Assembly (NCBI GenBank): GCA_032871835.1
Contig: CM065299.1
Span: forward strand, 82,713,652 to 82,777,651
Direction: 5' to 3'
DNA: 64,000 bases
Origin: Dipteronia dyeriana
Lineage: Eukaryota; Streptophyta; Magnoliopsida; Sapindales; Sapindaceae
Position numbers and translations under genes: made by a program. Below, piece by piece: positions 1-12,493 of this stretch (its first letter is position 1; each line of letters starts with the position of its first letter). The notes beneath the pieces were generated by a model. That model saw nothing but the letters and a program-made list of their open reading frames with translations, searched no databases and was not told the DNA's origin.

Positions 1-1863
1 CCATATGAGCAATCGAGCTAAGTTAATTCGATATCCAGTACGTCCCCAAGACATCTCTCAAAGTCCAAGCAGTGACAGATTTTATAGCAGAATTCATAGA
101 ACCAAATCTGGAAGGAAAAAATATGTTGGGCAAAAATTTTCCATAGAAATTATATGTCGATGGCTCTTTAAACACTCACGACAGCGGGGCAGGGATCGTA
201 GTATGCACCCCGAAAGAAGATGATGTCGAGTGTGCCGTGAGGTTTGACTTCAAAGCAACAAATAATCAAACCGAGTATGAGGCGCTGCTAGCTGGACTCA
301 GAGTTTGCATAGCCATCGGAGTAGATGAGGTCGAGATATTTAGTGATTCACAGATAGTCGTCAACTAAGTCCTGGACGAATACCAAGCTAGAGATGAAGG
401 CACGATAGCTTATCGTGACATAGCAAAACAGCTCTTTCAGAAATTCAAAGAATATAAGATCGCCCAGATCCCCAGGGAGGAGAATGAAAAGGTAGATGCC
501 TTGTCCAAACTAGCATCAGCAACGACCACAATCAGGCTAAAAACTATTATGATCGCACATCTCCTCAAACCGAGCACAATTGAGCCAAAAAAATTTGAAA
601 TCTCATAAATCCGAACATCGATAGACGGTTGGATGACTCAGCTAAAATGGTTCCTAGAAGAATGCGTGCTCCCGGAAGATCCCCTACAAGCTAAGCGTAT
701 CAGGTATCGGTCAGCAAGATACACATTTATCAGAGTAGAACTATACAGAAGGTGGTTTTTCCGAACACTCCAAAGATATGTATTAGAGGAAGATACATGT
801 CGGATATTACAGGAAATCCACGGGGGAGTTTGCGGAAACCATACTAGGGGTAAAAATTTAGCACACATGGTACTCAGGCAAGGTTATTATTGGCCCACTT
901 TATTCTCGGATGCACAGCGATGTTCGGAGAGCTGCAATACTTGCCAAAGGATTGCCAATAATATCCGACAACCCCCTGAACAACTTAGAAACCTTACGTC
1001 CTCATGGTTATTTGCCATGTGGGGCTTGGATTTAATTGGCTCAATGCTAACAGAGACAGGGGGTGGAGCAAAGCATGCAATAATAGCCGTTGACTATTCC
1101 ATGAAGTGGGCAGAAGTTGAAGCCTTAGTGCATATCACAGAAGCAAATACCATAAATTTTGTGAAGAAAAATTTACTCTATAGATTTGGAGTCCCAAACA
1201 CTATCATCACTGACAACAGCACCCAGTTCGATAATATGAAATTCAGACAACTGTGTAAAGAGTACCAAATTACCAAATTACCAATTACTATGCCACATCT
1301 GCCCATCCTCAAACAAATGGGGAAGTTGAAGCAGTAAACAAAATCATCAAGCATACACTCAAAGCAAAGCTAGATGCCAAGAAAGGAAGTTGGGTTGAAA
1401 AACTTCCCGAAGTATTATGGGCATATCGGACGACAGCAAGAACTTCAACATGAGTGAAGCGTTTGGAACCGAAGCTGTTATCCCCATAGAAACATCATAT
1501 GCATCACCCCGGGTCAGGCTATATAATGAAGATCAGAATGTTGATATGCTGTTACAAAGTCTAGATGAGCTAGAAGAGAAAAGGGAGAAGTCCCGAATAC
1601 GAAATATGGCATATCAACAAAGAGTAGCTCGCCACTATAACTCTCATGTTCGAGTCATGAAATTCTAACTAGGAGACCTGGTACTCAGAAAAGTGTCATT
1701 GAATACAAAAAACAAAGCTGCAGGTTCCCTAACAAATAAGTGGGAAGGCCCGTACAAAATTGAAGGAATAGCTGGTCATGGAGCATATTGGATTGCACGA
1801 CCCGATGGAGTGGTCTTACCCCGACCATGCAATGCCCAATACCTGAAGATTTTCTATCCTTAA
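1..1863 (+). pseudogene. Ty3/gypsy (Tat-type) pol, 3' part: RT tail, RNase H, integrase (element A)
   Basis: This is the last third of a retrotransposon polyprotein, which copies element RNA into DNA and inserts it. It is open at the left edge. In order: the end of reverse transcriptase (about 30-120), RNase H (about 160-520, with Asp, Glu and Asp in VDGS, TEYEALL and FSDSQ), the zinc-binding integrase domain (about 820-960, HGGVCGNH then CNTCQ), the integrase core (about 1010-1420, catalytic Asp in GLDLIG and TDNSTQ), and a C-terminal part ending at a TAA at 1861-1863 (NKWEGPYKI near 1740). An in-frame TAG at 366-368, a stop near 606 and a frameshift near 1275 caused by a repeated ACCAAATT make it non-functional. 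Domain order and the downstream antisense ORF fit the Tat lineage. Domain calls are sequence-based; the lineage is inferred. Confidence 0.88.
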
Positions 1864-2956
1864 AATTGTTTTTTGTTTCCTTTTTTAGTTAGAACAATTT
1901 TAGTCAGATCAGTTATTAGCTTTGGAATTTAAATCATTGTTGGTTTTGTAGTTATAAATAAAAATCAAACTCGGGATTTCCAAGAAATAAAGCATATGAT
2001 AATAAGAACATACAAAAGATGAGCATGATAATAAGAACATGCAAATAGAATACTCGGGACCATTGATTCCCAAATGGGCGGAGAATCTCGAATATGCATG
2101 CCAGCCGAGCAAGGTCAGTCGACCTTAGCAAAAAGACAAACCCGATGCACCAAATTCTAGAGAACGGCTTGGGGAGCTGTCGAGAAAAATTCCGGTGAAA
2201 TGTGCAGCTGTGTTAAGCGGTTCGAAAAGCTTAACGATTCGGCAAACCTGTACACAGAAAACTGGGATGACGTCCTTGGTAATGTGTGAGGACTCGAACA
2301 TATGATCATGGTGAGCCTTGATGTACTGTTTGGGTAATAACCCGAGTATGAAATATGAGTAAATCTACTCGTTTGTTTCAAGATGGCTCGGTTAACATAA
2401 GCCAGTTTAATAAGATACTTGGCGTTGAAAGTAACTCTGAGTAACGAAACCAAGTTTAATTAGATACTCGGTGAAGTTACTCGGACAAATATAAGCCGGT
2501 TTAGTAAGATACTTGGCGTTGAAAGACTCTGGATAACGAAACCAAGTTTAATAAGATACTCGGTGAAGTTACTCTGACGAAAATAGCCAGTTTAATAAGA
2601 TACTTGGCACAAAAAGAATTGCATTAGCCAGTTTAATAAGATACTTGGCACAAAGAATGCAATAGCCAGTTTAATAAGATACTTGGCACAAAAAGAATTG
2701 CATTAGCCAGTTTAATAAGATACTTGGCATAAAGATTGCATTAACCAGTTTAATAAAATACTTGGCACATATTGCATTAAGGTAGTTTAAGATCTGGTAG
2801 TGATTACGTTAGCCAGTTCAGTAAGATACTCGGCATTAGAAGCAATAATAAAACCAAGTTAGATAAGATACTCGGTGAAATTTCTTGAGCAATGAATTGG
2901 ATTAAACCACTCGGTTTTTTGAATTACAGTTCATAAAATTTCATCAAATAAAATCT
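1864..2956 (+). other. 3' untranslated region of element A
   Basis: Non-coding stretch between the pol stop and the antisense ORF. It resembles 8067-8810 of element B (shared words such as GGGATT, CATATGATAATAAGAACAT and AACCCGATGCACCA), so both belong to one Tat family. The short ORFs here do not match each other between A and B and are not counted as genes. The array of short repeats at 2395-2890 lies inside it. Confidence 0.7.
2395..2890 (+). repeat. Tandem array of GCCAGTTTAATAAGATACTTGGC-like units (element A)
   Basis: About eight copies of a 23-bp core (GCCAGTTTAATAAGA then TACTTGGC) alternate with a variant reading ACCAAGTTTAATAAGATACT then CGGTG. Units recur about every 36-100 bp, near 2401, 2482, 2588, 2627, 2665, 2705, 2743 and 2813. 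Each core starts GCCA and ends TGGC, so it is imperfectly self-complementary at its ends. The same unit occurs in element B at 8545-8710. Tandem repeats in the 3' region are a known trait of Tat elements. Confidence 0.85.
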
Positions 2957-5900
2957 TTACAAAAATAAATCAAGGTTGGGAGCAGGATTTGGAACTCTTG
3001 CCGATGCTCGGGTCGGGCACCATTTCGTACTCGCGGAGGAGACTTTCAAAGGCCAAGTAATTATGTCAACCAAATCATCCATCCATTCGCTGTAATCTTC
3101 TCCAGAGATCGGGCTGACATCTGGCACCAAACCTTCCACTCCGGACTCCTAGCTAGTAAAAAAGGTCGAGAGAGAGTGCTCTAATGGAACCTCCAAATGC
3201 ATAGGATGAGGCTCTTTGCCTCGACTGCAGCAATAAGCTCTCCACTCATTCATCTGAGTCCGAAGAGATTCCAGGGACCGATCCACGTGGTTCCTGATCG
3301 ACAGCTCCCAGTTGGTTCAGGCTTTTTCAGTTGCCTAATTCTTGACCTTAAAAAATTCACCAGCTGAAACTAGCTCTCGCAGAAATTCCAGGAGGAGAAG
3401 GGCGTCATAAGCAAAGGATCTTTTAAAATGATCAACCCCCTAGACTTCGAGTTCCAACATGGTCTCTTTGGATAGGGACTCGACCGTTAAAGCTTGGCGT
3501 TCCAAGTCCTCGATCTTTTGTTCATATGCTGACTTGGACTGCTCCGCTTTCTGTTCGGCTTTAAGCATCGATTCCTGGGTAGAAGACAATAAGTTTTGAT
3601 GTGACATAGCCTTCTCTTCTTCCAAAGAAACTCTTTCCTCAGCCACCACTTGCTTCGCCAAAAAGTGGTCGGTAAACACTTGGGAGATCCCACCTCCTTT
3701 TGCTAAGCCGATTCAACCCGAGCACGGCTATCCTCACTCTCTTTCAATTGAGCTTCAAGATGCCTTATTCAATCAGCTTGATGTTGCTGTGTCTGAACCA
3801 GCTTAGCAAACTCGGCCACCATCTATAAGGAAATGAAATTAAAAATCTAGCAAGCAATACAAAATAAGATTTGGGAATAAAACTTACATAAGATGCACCG
3901 TTGAAAATATTCTGAAGACGGCTAGTCAAAAGAAGCATCCCTGAAATGGCTCCAGTGATCATTCCCGATGAAAGCCCGACCAGATGACATCGCTCTAAGC
4001 ATATCCTAGGGAGAAGTGATGAGAAAAAGGCAGCTGCATCAAATGATCCATTGCATGTTCCGGTTGGGCCAATAACAAAGGCAAAAGCTAAAAGATTCAA
4101 AGAAGCACTAAATGGCCTAATTCAAGACATTTGGGCTGATTTTGAATTGTTGAAGTCCAAGATAAGCCCACATGAAGACCAAGGCATAATTACTGTCATC
4201 AAGGCAATTGATTGGGCTGAATAAGGAAAACTTGGGTGTGTGGCACAAGCTAGGAGAAGAGTCAACTTTGGCTGATTTATTCCCTTTTAATTTCTAAAGA
4301 ATAATAGTTTATTTGTTTCCCAAATTAAGGGGCTGATTTGTTTCCAGATTTAGCTTTCCAATTAGGGAGCAAGTCAATAGTTTCTCAAATTAGTTTTCTT
4401 CTGATTATAAGGCCTTAATGGCCGAATTATCTTTTTTCCTTTTAGGATGGCTTATAGCCTTTCTTTTCGTTTAGGGTTTTAGTATATAAAGGAACGAATT
4501 GGATGTAATTCGACAGACTTGAATTGAATAAAAAAATTGTGAGAGTTCATCTCTTTTTGGTTCTGAAAACTTGACTTATCACTCACATCTTCTTCTTGTT
4601 CTTGAGTGTGGCGTCTTCAACTTCTTGATACCGTTGGTTCTTACCTCCTTATAGGTAACGGGTCGCGGTCCCATAACGTTCTTGTTTATAAACTTGGTTA
4701 GAAAACAATCCTTCGTTACCATATATTGGTTCCGGGTCTCACTGCTCTTGGTGAGGTTCATATCAAGAAGGATAGGAAGGACCTCCCGAAGATTCAGCCC
4801 TTACATCTTCAACCTCGGAGGGGGGGAAGCCCCTGTTCAGGTCAGAAGTCTCCGCACCCGCCGATGCTTCAATATCAACGCTCAGGGGAATCTCGACCCC
4901 GGTGTCTTTATCACTGGATTCAATAAATGAAACCACCCGAGGAACCTTATAAGGATGAGCGGGAGAATCGACTGCCTTTTGTTTCTCAGCCCAAGAACGG
5001 TGGAAGCCGAGATCAGCTAAGGGATCTTTCTAATCATCATCCCGGAAGGATTCAAAAAAGTCAGGATCTGTATTTACTCGTCCATTAGAGGTTTTACCTC
5101 CATCACCAGCGTCCATCCGCTCAGTAGGAACCTCAACCAGGGAGCTCGACTCATGGGCCCTTCACCAAGACCATCACTTTACCTCCCCCCGTCTTCAGAA
5201 AATTTATGGGTGTAGTCAGTTGGGCCGCTCGGACCACTAGATTCCTCTATGATCGATAGGACGATTTCTTCTGGGAAATATTCTAGGATCTGCTCGTCAG
5301 CTTCATTAGGGTCCTCATCTGACTGAGGCTAGGCAATGCCTTCTTTGTTTTGACGAGAAGCTTCTTTTTGGCTCTCCTGAAGGATTGATTTCACTTGGCG
5401 AGTCTGGACGCCGCAGACAATGTCCGAGTCATACACTTAAAATGATAAAGAGAATCAAGTCAGAATATAGAAAGTAGAATAAATAAATAAAATAAGAAAA
5501 AAATGGTGGGAAGACCACTTACGTCATCTGCGGTAGCCTGAAATCTTACTGAAGAAGCCAAGCTGTATCATATTCTTCTCACTAAAAAGATAAGACCTGC
5601 TCTTTTTTTCCAAAGTACGCATTGCAGCCCGAGCAAGTCTGGTCAGTTCATTATCAGAGAATTCAAGTTTTTTCTTGTTCCATATATCAGGGGAACAGAA
5701 AAAATAGGGAACTTTTAACACCGTCCGAGTCTCCCCAGCCAAAAGAGTAACTTCAAGTCCAAGGTTCCCTCTGGTGAAAAACCAATTGTTCTTCCAGTAC
5801 TTGTTGGACGAAGGGAATCCCCATACAAAGCCCCTCTTTTTGGCATCATCAGAGGTATCAACTCCCCGATTCACTTTTATCCCATCGGGGACCCAGCAAT

Positions 5901-6661
5901 CTGGCGGGTTAGACATGAGAAAATAAGTCACTGTCCGACCAGACTGCCTTAGTGTGTAGAAGTGCCTGATTTCACTCGGGGAAGGTGGCGACAGGTTCAT
6001 TTGGCTCCACATATGCCATATGCATAGCAAGATCTTGTAGCTGTTTGGGGCCAGTTGGGCTAGAGCGATCCCTGCTTCAGCCAGAAACCAGGCAATAAAT
6101 GGCTAAAGAGGAAGAGTAACGTCGTAACAAAGCATGGACCCATAAATTGCTACCATGTCCGGGGGAGGGTTCCACGCGGCTCTATCACCAACAGAAGATA
6201 GTATGACTGAGTCATCCAAGTTGAATCGAGCACGATATTTCCCGATCTCATCTTCCCCAACCACATTCGGCTCTGTGTCAGGTGTCATATCCACTCGGGG
6301 CGATCGACAGAAAAAGAGAGAAGAGACTTTCTGAACTCCTCTTCAACATCTTTCTCATCAATAATCTGTTCCCTAATCCGGATGATGCCCGAGTTGTGCT
6401 TATGAACTTCTCTTTTACTTTGATATTTCCCAATCCTCGATCGAAGAGGTATCCTGTGATCAGAAATGACAGATTCAGAACTAGATTCAGAACTAAAACG
6501 GGCGTCAGAGTAAATCCCAGAAACGTCAACATATAAAAAAGAAGGTTCTTCAGGGGGATTTCCCCCAATAATCTACGAGCACAAAAAACCAGTTGAAAAT
6601 CTCCACGATCAAGCGCTTCATGAGCTATAGTAAAGAGTCGATGATGAAAAATTGGATTCAT
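2957..6661 (-). pseudogene. Antisense ORF (aORF, gypsy-type transposon protein) of element A
   Basis: A reading direction opposite to pol, starting at 6661 and decaying toward 2957. The N-terminus (6661-6278) carries the HHRLFTIAHEALDRGDFQLVF block typical of the plant 'putative gypsy type transposon' domain (I recall PF04195). A middle block lies at 6030-5524 (WHMWSQMN, WVPDG, WFFTRGNLG), and a coiled-coil rich in Glu and Lys at 3693-3440. A frameshift lies near 6285. Two candidate introns with GT-AG ends are visible on the minus strand: 5522-5436 and 3887-3823. The second recurs at the same place in element B. A gypsy fragment (about 4060-4790) has been inserted into it. Antisense ORFs of this kind are known from Tat elements; their function is not established. 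Confidence 0.75.
4060..4790 (+). mobile_element. Ty3/gypsy 3' fragment inserted in the antisense ORF of element A
   Basis: This block is absent from the matching place in element B, so it is an insertion. It opens with about 54 codons on the plus strand that resemble the C-terminal end of another gypsy polyprotein (GPITKAKAKRFKEALNGLI, then IQDIWAD, TAA near 4224). An AT-rich stretch with a TATA-like TATATAAAGG near 4482 and a pyrimidine-rich region follow, as in a 3' UTR plus LTR. Clean ends and a target-site duplication were not found, so the limits are approximate. It could be the 3' end of a truncated element or a captured transcript. Confidence 0.55.
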
Positions 6662-7165
6662 TAAAACTAACCTTGAGTGAAGAAACCTGATGTAAAAACT
6701 TCAACGGAGAATAGAGATTTTCTGTGCAAAGAAACCTGGGTTGGAATATTCTCGTTTGAGTCTCTGAGAATAAACCAGGGCAACTCCGTTCAGCGGAGCA
6801 TTTAAAGGGATAATAGCACAAAACCCTAGGATCTCAAGAAGTGGGAAAAATCAAAAGATAGATTTGATGACGTAGAATACGCACTAGGGGACGTGTAGGT
6901 CGTTTCTCATAAATTGTATCGAGAAATGAAGCGATAGAGGACACGTGTTAAGAGAAGAACTGACCAAGACCGTCAGGACTCCAAAACGTCGCAATCATTG
7001 AGATCTCGCGTGAGGAGGCAAATTGAATTTACATGGTCAGCATTAAGACACATCATTATGACAAGACATTTACTCTAGCGTTAATGAGACGAAAAAATTG
7101 AAGTCGATTAAAATATTTGTGCCTGGAACGAAACCCTATTTGGCAAAAATATTTTAAGGGGGTAT
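6662..7165 (+). other. Spacer and polypurine tract before the 3' LTR of element A
   Basis: No gene seen. The stretch ends in AAGGGGG (about 7156-7162), the polypurine tract that primes plus-strand synthesis, directly before the LTR. Element B has the same layout at 18505-19016. Confidence 0.75.
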
Positions 7166-8066
7166 TATCGTATGTAAATTTTACTAGATGTACATGTCAT
7201 TGACAAAGAGGATAAAATTGTCAGGTGGACTTCCGAATAGGCATTCAGAAAATATCCCGAAAGATATCTCCAAAGAAGAGGAATCCAAGTAAATATAAAA
7301 ATAAGTATTGGGCAAAACCTACTCGGGGATCAATTGACGTCATATTCTACTCGGGATCAGTTAACGTCGCTCGGGGTTAGCTGACGTTATGTTCTACTCG
7401 GGAACAGATGATGTCATTCGGGACCAGCTAACATCATGTTCTACTCGGGACAAACATGATCAAACCAGAATAAAGAAGCCCATCACATAACTTGCACACG
7501 AACCAAGAATCATGTTAAAATACGCAAAGATACCCGCTTCAAAGAAGAATTCCAAGATGAATAGAATACCAAACAGGAAAAAGTTTCCAAACCAGGCAAC
7601 AATTTTATTTCTTCAAAAAGACTACGCATTTATAAGGAAATAAGTCCTAACTGGACTATATCACTAGAGTCTCATTCGATCTCTATACAAATCTTCAAAA
7701 TAGGAAGGAAGACAAATTACTCCAAACAAAGTAACCAAATCATAATTAAATACAAGAATCTTTCATTACTTGTACAATAGGGATTATGGTTCTATGTACA
7801 TATAAATAGACCCACAATCTCATCATAAAAGAGATATATAGAAAAATACAGAGAGAGAAAAGAGAGATCGAGAGTTGTAAATCTTTTTCAATAGTGGATT
7901 TTTGGCTCTGTTGTTTATTCAACCACCTGTGGGCGTTTCTCCGGTCATCAGAGTTTTACCACGTAAAACTTGTGTCCAATTACTTTCTCCTTTTCTTTCT
8001 CTTTGAGATCACAACTAAAATCCGATCTTGTTGACTCTTTCGTACATCCACAAATTGACGTCAACA
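7166..8066 (+). mobile_element. 3' LTR of Tat element A
   Basis: About 900 bp, bounded on the left by the polypurine tract and on the right by ACGTCAACA. It aligns along its length with the LTR of element B (19017-19904): both share the start region (ATGTACA/ATGTACACGTCA), GGATTATGGTTCTATG before the TATA box, and the CAACCACC(T/C)GTGG block near the end. The expected initial TG has decayed to TA at 7166-7167; the terminal CA is kept. Only one LTR of A lies in the window. Confidence 0.82.
7801..7807 (+). promoter_or_regulatory. TATA box of the element A LTR
   Basis: TATAAAT, preceded by GGTTCTATGTACA and followed by a purine-rich leader. The counterpart in LTR B is TATAAAATA at 19599-19607, in the same context. 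This marks the likely U3/R boundary. Confidence 0.6.
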
Positions 8067-8809
8067 TTAGTTTTACAGAATTATGAATAAAAGCCCGACA
8101 CGGGATTCCCATAATTATGGGCATATGATAATAAGAACATATGAAAAGACTAAAGAATCAATACTCATATGCAATAAAATTCACGGGGCCATTAATTTGG
8201 TAGAAATCCTGAATGGGTAGAGAAGCTCAAAAGAGAACGCCAGCCGAGCGAGGTCAACCAAGACCTTGGCCAAAAGGCAAACCCGATGCACCATATTCTG
8301 GAAAATGGCTCGGGGCACCGTCAGGTAAATCCTGGCGAGTTGTGCAGCTGTGTTAAGCAATTCAGAGCTTAACGATTCGACAAACCCTTGCATAGACAAA
8401 ACTAAGAGACGTCTTTAGTGACATGCACAAGGACTTAAACGTATGATTATGGTGAGCCTCGATGCAACATTTGGGTAGCAACCGAGTATGAAATACAAGT
8501 GCAAACCTACTTGCCTTTGTTTCACGATTACTCTATTAATAATATTAGCCAGTTAATAAGATACTTGGCATTTAAAATTATGTTGCTTAGATAACGATAT
8601 CAGCCAATTAATAAGATACTCAGCATAGCCAGTTAATAAGATACTTGGCTTTGCCAGATAATAAGGTACTTAGCATTTTAAGCAAGCCAGTTAATAAGAT
8701 ACTTGGCATTTTAATATTCTGCATTTCAACATTCATAAGAACAAATTCAAGGCAAAAAGCAATCACACAAATATGAAATTTTATAAACTGTCAATGAATT
8801 TCTACAAGT
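8067..8809 (+). other. 3' untranslated region of Tat element B (left part)
   Basis: Begins directly after the LTR of element A and matches A from about 1934 onward, so pol of B must lie on the far side of A, left of the window. A tandem array of the GCCAGTTAATAAGATACTTGGC unit sits at about 8545-8710 (five copies, two of them diverged). No gene is seen. Confidence 0.7.
8545..8710 (+). repeat. Tandem array in the 3' UTR of element B
   Basis: Five short units with the core GCCAGTTAATAAGATACTTG; some read AGCCAATTAATAAGATACTC or GCCAGATAATAAGGTACTTA. Same family as the array at 2395-2890, with one T fewer in the core. Confidence 0.8.
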
Positions 8810-10063
8810 CCATCTAAGGCGGAGTTGAGGATTTCAAATTCTTGTCGATGCTTGGATTAGACACCATTTCATATTCATGGAGAAGACTTTCGTTCGAAGG
8901 CCAAACAATTGTGTCAACCAAATCATCCATCCAAGCACTATAGTCCTTTCCAAAGACCGGTCTAATGTCTAGCTCCGACCCGTCCACACCGGCTCCCTGA
9001 TTGGTATAAAAAGTTACATAGGATGGGGTTCTTTACCTTGGCTATGACAGTAAGCTCTCCACTCCTTCATCTGAGTCCGAAGATACTCTAAGGACCAGTC
9101 CACATGGTTTTTGATTGATAATTCCCAATTAGCTCGAGCCTTATCAGTCGCCCAGTTTTTTATCTTTTAGAACTCGCCAGCTTAAACCAACCCCAGTTAG
9201 AACTCCCTAAAGAGTAAGGCATCATAAGTTTGGGACCTTTTAAAGCGATCAACCCTTTGAACTTCAAGTTCCAGCCCGACTTCCTTCGAAAGGGATTCAA
9301 TCGTCAGAGCTTGGCGCTTAAGATCTTCAATTTCGTTCTCATAGGATGACTTCATTTTTTCGGCCTCTTGTTCAGCCTGAAGCATTGACTCTTAGGCGAC
9401 GGAGAGCAAATCTAGCAAAGATTTAGCCTTCTCCTCTGCAGCAGAGTTCCTCTCCTCGCCCTTTAACTGCTTCGTCAAACAACGATCGGTGAACTCCTGT
9501 GCAAAACTCGCCTCTTTTTGATAGGCCATTTTGATCCGTGCACGGTTATCCTCACTCTCCTTTAACTGAGCTTCCAGACACCTTATTTGATCAGCTTGGT
9601 GTTGTTGTGTCTGAATACCTTAGCAAACTCAGCAACCACCTGTAGGGAAGTAGGTTAAAGATGCCCGAATTAAGGCGCATTAATGCGAAGTTCAGTTCAG
9701 AAGACTTACATAGGTCCCAATGTTGAAAATATGATAAAGGCGCTTTGTAGAGGAACCATTCCTGAAGCGGCTCCAATGATGTCACCAATAAAAGCACGGC
9801 TAGAGAACATGGTCTTCAGCATATCCTGAGGGGAAGGGCTTATAAGCTGTTCCGAGAACCCTGCTTCTGTAGCTTTAACTTCTCGGGGCAAGAAGTTCTC
9901 TCTGTTCAAACTCTCTCAAGGATTCTCCCTTTCTCCTGAAGACTTCTCTACTTGAGCACTCAAGGAATCCCTAGCATCAGCATCTTCATCACTAGACTCT
10001 CAATGAACGACACCACTCTTGGAACTTTTGAAGGAGGTCGAGTAGGAGAATAAGTTGCCTTCA
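8810..10063 (-). pseudogene. Antisense ORF of element B, C-terminal part
   Basis: Homologous to the aORF of element A at 2957-4980. The coiled-coil segment (9385-9230: EQEAEKMKSSYENEIEDLK then RQALTIESLSKE) matches the one in A. A candidate intron on the minus strand (9709-9640, GTAAGT to CTACAG) is at the same place as the A intron 3887-3823. Stops and frameshifts interrupt it. It is cut at 10063 by element D; the N-terminal part resumes at 18010. The segment equal to A 4980-6235 is missing, about 1.25 kb. Confidence 0.72.
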
Positions 10064-10226
10064 TGTGTCATTTATTGTTTTATGCATAATTAGTTTTATT
10101 GAAAGCTTTATAAGTTGGAGTAATATTTGGAATATTGATTAATCGAAAAGTTGGTAATTGATTTGATTAAAAACTATTCACCCCACCTCTAGGTATAGAC
10201 ATACATAGTCTTATAGGGAATTCTCA
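10064..10226 (+). repeat. Truncated 5' LTR of element D (last 163 bp)
   Basis: Matches 17837-18009, the end of the 3' LTR: TTTTATGCATAATTAGTTTT, ATCGAAAAGTTGGTAATTGA, CCTCTAGGTATAGACATAC, then TAGGGAATTCTCA. The first roughly 1.7 kb of the LTR is missing. The start at TGTGTC is only where the deletion ends, not a true LTR start. Confidence 0.85.
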
Positions 10227-10227
10227 A

Positions 10228-10240
10228 TTGATATCAAAGC
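10228..10240 (+). promoter_or_regulatory. Primer binding site of element D
   Basis: TTGATATCAAAGC, just after the LTR end, resembles TGGTATCAGAGC, the copia primer site complementary to initiator tRNA-Met, with two or three changes. Confidence 0.6.
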
Positions 10241-10344
10241 CGGTGCCTAGATACACTTAGGTGATCCATGCTCTGTGTATGTCTTGCATTGTGCATTTTT
10301 GTTTATTGCATTACATTTGTATAATCAATTATAACCCAAACACA

Positions 10345-12493
10345 ATGAGTGAGATTGGGATTAGTAAAGAGGGGGCATCGAGCATAAGACCACCTTTGCT
10401 CCATGGAGTGAACTACGCCGCATGGAAAGGCAAGATGGAGTCCTACATTTGCCAAATAGATGATAGTGCATTGATGGCGGTAAAGAATGGCTATACTCCT
10501 CCAAAAATGACCACTGATGATAGAAGTGTTATCTCCAAGCCTAAGTTCCAATGGAGAATAAAAGAATTTGAAGCCTCTAAGTGGAACCACAAGGCAATGC
10601 ATGCCATCTTGTATGCTATGGATGATAAACAGTACAAGTTGATTCAAATAACTAAGAGTACTAAGGAGGCTTGGGAGATCCTAGAGATGACTCATAAAGG
10701 AACCGAGGTAGTCAAAGACTCCAAACTCCAAATTCTTCATATTCAATTCGAGACAATTAGGATGGAGGAGCATGACTGCTTCAATGACTTTCAAGTGAAG
10801 TTGATGGACATAGTGAATCAAAGCCATCAACTAGGTAACCCATACTCGGATAGAAGGATCAAGGAAAAGATAATAAGGTCACTTCCCAAGAGGTTTGAGT
10901 CCAAGGTGACGGCACTTGAAGAAAATAGTGACTACACGATAATGAAGCCCAGTGAAGTGATTGGAAGGCTTCTAGCCTATGAGTCTAGGTGGACTTCTAC
11001 ACCTATACCTCCTAAGAAGCAAAAAAGTATAGCCTTGAAGACGTCCAAAGTAGAGAAGGAGAATAATGATTCAGATGAAGACATGGCCTTAATAGTGAAG
11101 AGCTTCAAGAGATTTTTAAAGCTACAAAAGAAAGGTTATAGCTCTAAGGGAGATGACTTCAAGAAGAATACTCACTTTAAGAAGATTGAGCCAAGTAAAG
11201 AGAAGCATTCAAGAAAGGGTATTCAATGCTTCGAATGTGGAGGATTCGAGCACATCTCTACAAATTGTGATAACTTGAAGAATAAGAAGAGAGGAAAGGC
11301 AATAGTCACTATTTAGAGTGATAGTGATGACACTGAAATAGATGATGACTCTTCTAGTGATAAGGAAAAAGTAGACAACCTTGTTGCATTTGCTACTTCT
11401 CACAAGGGGGATAACAAAGTGAAAGTTATTGAAAAGTGTTCCTCAAACTTGAGTGATTGTGAGAAGAACTACTTTACCTTCCCGGTCTCTTATAATGAAG
11501 AAGCTCAAGTTGTCACCAAGTGTTTCTCACTTGAAGGATTCAAAAATGGTGACTCACAAAATGGAGATCAAAAGGGAGCAACATCAAGAGAATCTATCTT
11601 TGAGGAAATGATCCATGATAACCCAAGTGAAAGTAGCATGGACCAAGATAGCTCATGTTTCGATAACTCTTGTGGTAATGTAGTGAACTATCAAGAGTTT
11701 ATTGACTATCTTCAAGCTTGTTTGAAGAAGAAAAAGGATGAAGTTCTTAAGTTAACAAAAGCTAATCTTCAATTAAGAACTAAAGTGACTCAATTGGATG
11801 AGGAAATGACATTTGTCAAAGTTAATAAAGTGAGGTTGGAAAAGGACCTTGAGGAGGCAAAGAACAATATTGCTAAGATGACTTCAAGCACGGAGAAGAT
11901 TGATCATATGTTAGGAGTTGGCAAGAAGCCAAGTGATAAGAGAGGTTTAGGGTTTTGATAATGAGACCTCAAATCCTAACAAGACAGTGTTTGTTAAGAG
12001 AATGAACATCAAAGAGTCTCTTCCTCCACAACATCCTAGGAAGAAAATTGAACTAGGAGAGTGCTCTAAAAATTCCTAAGTCAATATGGCACCAAGTAGT
12101 CAAGCTTAACCTCAACCAAATAAAGCACATCAAGCAAGCCTTCCTCAACATAAATTCCACCAACCAAGGAAGCAAACTTCTCCAACTCAACAACAAAGGA
12201 GAAGAAAACCAATACCACACCAAAGGCAAGCTCAAAGACATGGGAAAGCTCATTTGTTCTCACAAAGGAATGGTATGACCCCTCATTTTATTCCTAAATG
12301 TCACTTTTGTGGTGTAGATGGTCACATTAGACCAAATTGCTTCAAGTATATTAACATGTGTAAACCTAGAAGCATGACTGAAAAGAATAGGGCCAGAGCC
12401 ATTATGCATGTGCCTAGGAAGTCTAGAGTTAATGCTCATAGGATAAATATGATGACTATGACTACTAGGAATGACATTGTGTCACCTAAATAG
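10345..12493 (+). pseudogene. gag: Copia-type Gag with two zinc knuckles (element D)
   Basis: Gag packages element RNA. I take the ATG at 10345 (MSEIGISKEG) because Gag homology follows at once; the frame is open from 10261 but there is no support for more. Residues 20-240 are the UBN2-type Gag core (LLHGVNYAAWKGKMESYI). A CCHC knuckle (CFECGGFEHISTNC) lies at about 11227-11268. An in-frame TAG at 11314-11316 follows, then the same frame continues to 11958 with a coiled-coil (about 11700-11900). A one-base shift near 11955 brings the frame of 11960-12493, which holds two more stops and a second knuckle (CHFCGVDGHIRPNC, about 12300-12341). Pol would normally follow, but it is absent. Confidence 0.8.
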
